From assembly GCA_032620915.1 (NCBI GenBank), contig CP136052.1, positions 2,922,001-2,986,000 of the forward strand: a stretch of 64,000 bases of DNA, written 5' to 3'. Positions 58,832-64,000 of this stretch are shown piece after piece; within the stretch, counting starts at the first letter, position 1; the number at the start of each line of letters is the position of its first letter. Under the pieces are notes generated by a model that did not search any database, had not been told where the DNA came from, and saw only the letters and a program-made list of their open reading frames with translations. Both the position numbers and the translations under genes were made by a program. The DNA comes from Oscillospiraceae bacterium NTUH-002-81 (GTDB lineage Bacteria > Bacillota > Clostridia > Lachnospirales > Lachnospiraceae).

Positions 58832-60163
58832 TTATCCTACTGTTATTTTTTCCTTTGGTAGTTTTGAAACTTTCTTTTGTGCACTGGACAAGGCCGCAAA
58901 AATTAATGTAAGGCCACCGACTCGTCCAAAAAACATCAGCAGAATCAAAACACTCCGTGAGAGCAGATTCAGTTCCGGCGTAATTCCCAGGGACAGGCCG
59001 ACTGTACCAACAGCTGAGGCAGTTTCAAAAAGGCAGGTAAGCATGGGAAGTCCTTCGGAAACGCTGATGATAAGGCCACCGGTACAACATAGCGTGATAT
59101 ACATTAGCGAAATTGTCGCTGCGTTTTTTACGACATCATCATCGATGCGACGTCCAAAGAGGTGTGCATTTTCTCTGCGCCGAAAGGTGGAAATTGCAGT
59201 AGTCAGCAAAACAGCAATGGTTGTTGTTTTCAAACCGCCTGCGGTAGACCCGGGACTACCGCCGATCAGCATCAGCGCAATGGTGATAAATTGTCCGGCC
59301 TCACTCAAATCGGTTAAATCCACTGTATTAAAACCCGCCGTTCGCGGTGTCACAGCTTGAAAAAGAGAAGATAAAAGCCGTTCCTTTTGGGTGAGATCAG
59401 CAAACTCAAAAAAATAAAAGTACATTGCCGGAACGATCAATAAAACCGCTGTGGTACAAAGAATCACCTTGCTCTGCATCCGATATTTGTGCAAATGCAA
59501 TCGATTTGTCCGAATATCATCCCAAGTCAGAAAGCCAATGCCGCCAAACACAATCAAGAACATAATCGTAAAGTTTACGACTGGATTCGCTGCATAGCTG
59601 GTCAGGGAGGAAAAGGGAGTGCGCACACCCAACAGATCAAAGCCTGCGTTGCAAAAAGCAGACACGGAATGAAACAGTGCCATCCAAAGGCCAATTTTCC
59701 CGAAATCACGGCAAAACACCGGTGCCATCACGGCTGCACACAGCAGTTCCATCACCAATGTCACCCTGACGATAAAGCCAGTCAGGCGAACGATTCCTCC
59801 TACCTTTGGCGCTGAAATCGCCTCCTGCATGGTACTGCGCTGCATCAAAGAAATCTTCCGCCCGGAAAGCATTGCAAAGGATGCGGCTACGGTAATAACC
59901 CCCATGCCTCCAATCTGAATCAGCAGTAAAATGACAAGCTGGCCGAAGGCCGACCAGTATGTTGCCGTATCATGTACAATGAGTCCGGTTACACAGACTG
60001 CTGAAGTAGAAGTAAACAATGCCTCCGAGAAAGGCGTTGCCAGTCCGCTGCGGCTGGAAAACGGTAACATTAAAAGGAAAGTGCCGAAAAGGATCACACC
60101 GAAAAAACCGAGAATGATAATTTGAAACGAAGTCAACTTCCTTTTTAACAACACTACCCTCAT
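58832..60163 (-). CDS. trkH: TrkH/KtrB-type potassium uptake channel, second copy
   Basis: A 443-aa membrane pore subunit. P-loop signatures TSTSAVCVTGLIVHD, FHSVSAFCNAGFDLL, TPRTAGFNTVDLTDL and ASAVGTVGLSLGITP are all present. GGAGGATTGCAGTT precedes the ATG. It starts an operon TrkH-TrkA-LysR-like sensor-KdpD-KdpE on the minus strand. In relatives with this gene order Trk and Kdp components lie together; here the ATPase genes are missing apart from the kdpC end. Confidence 0.93.
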   Translation of the reverse strand: MRVVLLKRKLTSFQIIILGFFGVILFGTFLLMLPFSSRSGLATPFSEALFTSTSAVCVTGLIVHDTATYWSAFGQLVILLLIQIGGMGVITVAASFAMLSGRKISLMQRSTMQEAISAPKVGGIVRLTGFIVRVTLVMELLCAAVMAPVFCRDFGKIGLWMALFHSVSAFCNAGFDLLGVRTPFSSLTSYAANPVVNFTIMFLIVFGGIGFLTWDDIRTNRLHLHKYRMQSKVILCTTAVLLIVPAMYFYFFEFADLTQKERLLSSLFQAVTPRTAGFNTVDLTDLSEAGQFITIALMLIGGSPGSTAGGLKTTTIAVLLTTAISTFRRRENAHLFGRRIDDDVVKNAATISLMYITLCCTGGLIISVSEGLPMLTCLFETASAVGTVGLSLGITPELNLLSRSVLILLMFFGRVGGLTLIFAALSSAQKKVSKLPKEKITVG

Positions 60164-60369
60164 AACTGCAATCCTCCTTTATGCCCCTTTACGTGTTCTT
60201 AATCATAAATCAAATGGAGTAAAGAAGGTAAAAGAGAATGCGTATCTGTATTAAGGCCGTCTAAAGATGCAGAACTTATTCTTTTTATCACGAGCTTGCG
60301 CCAGAAATTCAATCAGCCGTTTCCTTGTCAGAATCCTGCATAAGACATCACAATTTTTGCTATGTTCAT

Positions 60370-60711
60370 TTATTCATCCAGGATACCATCCAGCATCAGA
60401 TTGACCTCCAACACATTAACGGTTTCTTCGCCAAAGATGCCAAGGAATCGACCGTCGGTGCATTTTCGGATGATCTTGCGTACTTCATCATCGGTCATAT
60501 CATTCGCTTTCGCAATACGTGCTACCTGATACTCCGCTGCCGCCGGGGAAATATGGGGATCAAGCCCACTGCCGGAACAAGTAACAAGATCCACCGGAAC
60601 AGCTGTTTCATCCATATCCGGGTCGGCAGCCCGGAGCTTTTCCACCCGCTCTGCCACGAGCTGTGCATACTCCTCGCTTGCCGGAGAGATGTACGCCGTA
60701 TTTTTGTGGCT
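60370..60711 (-). pseudogene. kdpC: KdpC, C-terminal stub
   Basis: After a TAA the frame reads NTAYISPASEEYAQLVAERV, VDLVTCSGSGLDPHISPAAA, EYQVARIAKANDMTDDEVRK and IFGEETVNVLEVNLMLDGIL. The S-G-S-G-L-D-P-H-I-S-P-x-A-A motif is diagnostic of KdpC of the K+-transporting ATPase. The N-terminal membrane anchor and the kdpFAB genes are gone. It is a deletion scar directly upstream of the trkH-kdpE operon. Confidence 0.88.
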
Positions 60712-61058
60712 TTAATTACAGAGGATTTTACAGGTAACAGAACAAGGAAAAAGCTTACCAGTCAGCGAATGCTATTAACATTATTCCATACGTCCATAGA
60801 TAGAGGGGCATATTGAATATTGGGGCATCAGGAAATTCAAGAATTTAGGACATAAGATATTATGAAACAAAATGCAGGGATTTAAATTACAAAGATATAG
60901 ATCCCTGCATCTGTTTTGAGAGATAATCACCAAACCGAAATCTATTTATCCATACATCTTATAATATGATTGCGTGTAACACTTTCTGTTTTCACACATT
61001 CATTGTAATCTAATTCTGTTAAATTACTTATTATATTAATAACGCAGTTTTTAAATTT
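60712..61058. other. A+T-rich gene-free stretch
   Basis: No coding sequence recognised. It holds the terminator at 60872-60910 and a border between the kdpC scar and the lower-GC region to the right. Confidence 0.5.
60872..60910 (-). terminator. Terminator downstream of cyclophilin
   Basis: A 10-bp perfect stem ATGCAGGGAT / ATCCCTGCAT followed on the minus strand by TTTGTTTC and on the plus strand by CTGTTTT. Confidence 0.65.
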
Positions 61059-61640
61059 TTAAGGAGAGACACAAGGCCAGAAAAGTGGTTTTGCAATGCC
61101 AGTCAGGCGAGTTGGTTCTCCATAAGATACGCCAAAGGTTTCAATCTGAATCTGTTCGATGAAGACAGGATAAACAGGGGTGTTGATCTTAACATTCGGT
61201 TCACCTGGATATGGAACAGGATAAGTTTCCAATTGTTCAAGACGTCGAATCTCTTCCATGCCATTTACAATTTTTCCGAAAATAGGATAAACGCCAGTGA
61301 TTGCCGGGCAATCCGCAAGTGGAAAGAAAAATTCTCCGCCTGCAATCTCTGGTGCGCCATAACCGCCAAGCCCAATTGTACCTGGAACAGCTTCCAGATA
61401 TTTTCCGGATTTTACATCATTGGGAATGAAATAGCAGGCTTTGGGATTATGAAAAGCATGGTAACTCATATCAAGAACCCAGCCTGGGACGATTCTCTCA
61501 ATTGGGTAATGATCATAGACACCTTGTTTTGCAAGATATATAAAACTGGTAACTGCATTGGGGGCAATATCGGGGTAAAGCTCAATCTGAATAACACTGC
61601 CGTTTGAAAAAGTTATTGTGGCAACTGGATTTTGTTTCAT
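61059..61640 (-). CDS. Cyclophilin-type peptidyl-prolyl isomerase
   Basis: A 193-aa cytoplasmic PPIase (no signal peptide). VTSFIYLAKQGVYDHYPIER with IVPGWVLDMSY, then GEFFFPLADCPAITGVYPIF and GKIVNGMEEIRRLEQLETYP follow the cyclophilin fold. The catalytic Arg and Phe region is recognisable, although the usual F-H-R is changed to I-E-R and the QGGD motif is replaced, so activity may be weak or the protein may act on a special partner. The start at 61640 follows AGAAAGGC. It is divergent from the hydantoinase operon. Confidence 0.85.
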   Translation of the reverse strand: MKQNPVATITFSNGSVIQIELYPDIAPNAVTSFIYLAKQGVYDHYPIERIVPGWVLDMSYHAFHNPKACYFIPNDVKSGKYLEAVPGTIGLGGYGAPEIAGGEFFFPLADCPAITGVYPIFGKIVNGMEEIRRLEQLETYPVPYPGEPNVKINTPVYPVFIEQIQIETFGVSYGEPTRLTGIAKPLFWPCVSP

Positions 61641-61762
61641 TTTTTTGCCTTTCTGTAAATAGAAGATATCATTTATTGTCTGTTTTGCTTCATAGTAACA
61701 CATTTCTTTTTCCAAATCTATATAGACTCAATAGATATTCTGCACTTCATTACCATAACAGA

Positions 61763-61791
61763 TTGCTTTGGTAAAGTATATATGATACACT
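61763..61791 (+). promoter_or_regulatory. Candidate promoter of the hydantoinase operon
   Basis: TTGCTT (61763-61768), 17 bp, TACACT (61786-61791), 75 bp before the ATG. The -10 box is only moderately close to consensus. Confidence 0.4.
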
Positions 61792-61865
61792 GATACGCAA
61801 GAATGGAAAAAATTGCAGTAGTGGATTTTGTACATTTGACAATAACATACGAGGAGGAACCTAAT

Positions 61866-63911
61866 ATGAAAGTTGCAACTGACATTGGCGGCACCTTTAC
61901 TGATCTGGTAGCGATTGATGAAAATGGATCGCTGATTCTGGAAAAGGCACATACCACACCGCCGAATTTTGATCAGGGTGTTATGGACGTTCTGAAAAAA
62001 AGTGGTGTAGATATGAAAAGCATTGAGGCTTTTTTCCATGGAACCACAACGATCATTAATGCACTGACAGAAAGAAAAGGTGCAAAAACAGCCTTGATCA
62101 CAACAAAGGGTTTCCGGGATATTCTGGAACTGGCGAGAGGTAATCGTCCGGATTTGTTTAACATGGTATTTGAAAAACCAACACCGTTTGTTCCGCGTTA
62201 TTTACGCCGTGAAGTGACAGAACGTATCAGCTATAAAGGTGAAATTCTGACACCATTAAGTGAAGAAGATATTCGCACGGCAGTGGAATATCTGAAAAAG
62301 GAACAGGTGGAGGCTATTGCTGTCTGCTACATCAATTCTTATGCAAATGAAGAACATGAACGTAAAACAGTTGAAAAAATCAAAGAATTATGGCCGGAAG
62401 TATATGTATGCCCGTCTGTTGATATCACGAGAGAATGGCGTGAATATGAAAGAACCTCAACAGCTGTTCTGAATGCATACGTTATGCCGGTGGCATCCTC
62501 TTATCTGAATCGTCTGGGACAGAGACTTACAGATGCCGGAATGCCGGAAAACCGTTACATCATGCAGAGTAATGGCGGAACTACAACATTTGAACAGGCA
62601 AAACTGACTCCTGTTAATATTGTAGAATCAGGTCCTGTAGCCGGTGTGTTTGGTGCTTCTATTCTTGGAAAAATCATTGGCGAACCGAATATTATCGCAT
62701 TTGATGTGGGTGGAACAACAGCGAAATGTTCTCTGATCGATCAGGGAGCAATAAAAGTAACTACTTCTTACTATATCGAAAAAGACGAAAGACATGCAGG
62801 CTATCCGATCATGGCACCTGTTATCGATATTGTAGAGATCGGAAATGGTGGAGGATCCATCGCATGGATCGATGAAGGAGGATCTCTGAAAGTTGGACCA
62901 AAGAGTGCAGGTGCGCTTCCGGGACCTGTTGCTTATGGAAAGAACGGAACAGAACCCACCACCACAGATGCCAATCTGATTGCAGGACGTCTTTCTGCGA
63001 AGAATTTCGACATGGAAGTCTCTCTTGACAATGTGAAGAATGCTTTGGTGGAAAAAGTCGGAAAACATTTTAATATTTCTGCGGAAGAATCAGCAGAGAG
63101 CATTATTCGTGTGGCAGATTCTAATATGAATAATGCGTTAAAGCTGATTTCTGTACGGCGTGGATATGACCCTCGTGATTTTGCGATGGTTGCATTTGGA
63201 GGAGGAGGCCCGATGCATGGACCGACACTCGCCAAAGAACTGAATATTCGTAAGGTCATTATTCCGGTAGCAGCTTCTGTATTTTCAGCATGGGGTATGC
63301 TGATGAGTGATATTCGTCATGACTTTATTCAGACAAAGATTCTTTCATTCCAGAATGCTTCTATGGATGAACTGAATGCGATGTGGAAATCACAGATTGA
63401 TGAGGCACATAAGATACTGGCATCTGAGGGACTTAAGGAAGATCAGGCTGTATTTACTTTTATTGCAGATATGCGTTATGCGGGACAGGAACATACGGTA
63501 CAGGTACAGGCTCCGGCTTATCCATGGAAAGAGGAAGATCGTGCTGAAATCATGAATCGTTTCCACAAAACACATGAGCATTTCTATACCTTCTCATTGC
63601 CAGATACACCGGCAGAGATTGTAAATCTTCATCTTGTGGCATATGGTCAGTTGAACAAACCTGCATTACAGAAGATTGCACCTCAAAAAGATGATATTTC
63701 CAGCGCATTGAAGGAAACACGTCCTGTATTCTTTAACGGTGATGGCTGGCTGGATACACCAATCTATGATCGGAGCAAGCTTGGATTCGGTGCAAAAGCA
63801 CAGGGTCCATTGGTTGTAGAAGAGCCTACTACCGCAACTGTAGTTTGCCCGGGACAAAGCTTAAGTGTAGATGAATACGGTAACCTGATCGTAGAAATGG
63901 AGATGGAATAA
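61866..63911 (+). CDS. hyuA: Hydantoinase/oxoprolinase subunit A
   Basis: A 681-aa ATP-dependent amidohydrolase or carboxylase subunit. The N-terminal actin-like ATPase motif is ATDIGGTFTDLVAIDENG, then FFHGTTTIINALTERKGAKT, IVESGPVAGVFGASILGKII, and FDVGGTTAKCSLIDQG as the second phosphate loop. The C-terminal third is a beta-rich domain (AQGPLVVEEPTTATVVCPGQ). The family covers 5-oxoprolinase, N-methylhydantoinase and acetone carboxylase; the substrate here cannot be fixed. The start at 61866 follows GAGGAGGAACC. The stop overlaps the next ATG by one base. Confidence 0.93.
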   Translation: MKVATDIGGTFTDLVAIDENGSLILEKAHTTPPNFDQGVMDVLKKSGVDMKSIEAFFHGTTTIINALTERKGAKTALITTKGFRDILELARGNRPDLFNMVFEKPTPFVPRYLRREVTERISYKGEILTPLSEEDIRTAVEYLKKEQVEAIAVCYINSYANEEHERKTVEKIKELWPEVYVCPSVDITREWREYERTSTAVLNAYVMPVASSYLNRLGQRLTDAGMPENRYIMQSNGGTTTFEQAKLTPVNIVESGPVAGVFGASILGKIIGEPNIIAFDVGGTTAKCSLIDQGAIKVTTSYYIEKDERHAGYPIMAPVIDIVEIGNGGGSIAWIDEGGSLKVGPKSAGALPGPVAYGKNGTEPTTTDANLIAGRLSAKNFDMEVSLDNVKNALVEKVGKHFNISAEESAESIIRVADSNMNNALKLISVRRGYDPRDFAMVAFGGGGPMHGPTLAKELNIRKVIIPVAASVFSAWGMLMSDIRHDFIQTKILSFQNASMDELNAMWKSQIDEAHKILASEGLKEDQAVFTFIADMRYAGQEHTVQVQAPAYPWKEEDRAEIMNRFHKTHEHFYTFSLPDTPAEIVNLHLVAYGQLNKPALQKIAPQKDDISSALKETRPVFFNGDGWLDTPIYDRSKLGFGAKAQGPLVVEEPTTATVVCPGQSLSVDEYGNLIVEMEME

Positions 63912-64000
63912 TGGCTGAGAAAGAAAAGATTAATCCGGTCACACTGGATATTGTAAAAGACTCTTTGATTGCAGTAAGTAACGAAATTTTCTATGCATTT
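63911..64000 (+). CDS. hyuB: Hydantoinase/oxoprolinase subunit B, 5' end
   Basis: The first 30 codons: MAEKEKINPVTLDIVKDSLI then AVSNEIFYAF. DPVTLEIV-like sequence followed by I-x-x-E-M/I is the standard N-terminus of HyuB, the partner subunit of HyuA. The rest is beyond the right edge. The TAATG overlap shows translational coupling. Confidence 0.85.
   Translation, partial: MAEKEKINPVTLDIVKDSLIAVSNEIFYAF

Noticed and set aside
1..64000. tRNA or rRNA genes and tRNA-type integration sites
   Set aside because: No cloverleaf with CCA-proximal GTTC-type arm or rRNA-like stretch was noticed by eye; a tRNAscan run would be decisive.

Overview
The window is one contiguous stretch of a low-to-mid GC Gram-positive anaerobe, most likely a gut Clostridia (Lachnospirales/Oscillospirales type). 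The indications are AGGAGG-type ribosome binding sites before most genes, a PETG-type sortase anchor on one surface protein, A-type flavoproteins (FprA), rubredoxin and ferritin, Rrf2 regulators, and a serine-recombinase/MobV mobilizable element typical of gut Firmicutes. No rRNA, tRNA or CRISPR was seen. The DNA is a mosaic: intact operons alternate with many gene stubs left by deletions and insertions.

Layout. 1-4.6 kb: the 5' part of sbcD, then a minus-strand operon of a one-span peptide, a DUF1003 protein and a TrkH/TrkA potassium uptake pair, and a membrane polyferredoxin with a 21-codon leader. 4.8-7.1 kb: a TetR regulator with a perfect self-operator, followed by a chimeric gene (acetyltransferase N-terminus fused to the tail of a wall-anchored protein). 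7.5-8.8 kb: an AlbA_2/ATPase-type regulator. 9-13.7 kb: three tandem sirtuins resembling class M, with a radical SAM protein, divergent from Rrf2 and ArsR regulators. 13.7-23.5 kb: an AraC-type gene split by an 8.7-kb integrative mobilizable element whose attL, attR and empty site can be reconstructed. 23.4-28 kb: truncated LysR and nitroreductase-like genes, an HxlR/flavin-reductase divergent pair, a DUF4143 ATPase, and debris of a conjugative element with a group II intron tail.

28-36 kb: a long minus-strand operon with two half-ABC transporters, three methyltransferases, a ketopantoate-reductase-like enzyme, a membrane protein and several stubs. 36-53.4 kb: an oxygen, peroxide and thiol-stress island: ferritin with a Fur stub, rhodanese lipoprotein, two Rrf2 regulators, two thioredoxins, thioredoxin reductase, three FprA flavo-diiron proteins, two DUF2249 proteins, rubredoxin, a Crp/Fnr regulator, class I ribonucleotide reductase NrdAB, and a single polypeptide joining acyl-CoA dehydrogenase, EtfA and rubredoxin domains. 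54-60.7 kb: KdpD/KdpE, a membrane-tethered LysR-type ligand-binding domain, a second TrkA/TrkH pair and a kdpC stub, so the Kdp sensor seems to survive without its pump. 61-64 kb: cyclophilin and the start of a hydantoinase/oxoprolinase operon.

Several otherwise well-preserved genes (third sirtuin, one ABC half three times, a membrane protein, nrdA) are broken only by one extra base in a homopolymer. This looks more like base-calling error, or a shared mutational bias, than independent gene decay, and these genes should be read as probably functional until checked.
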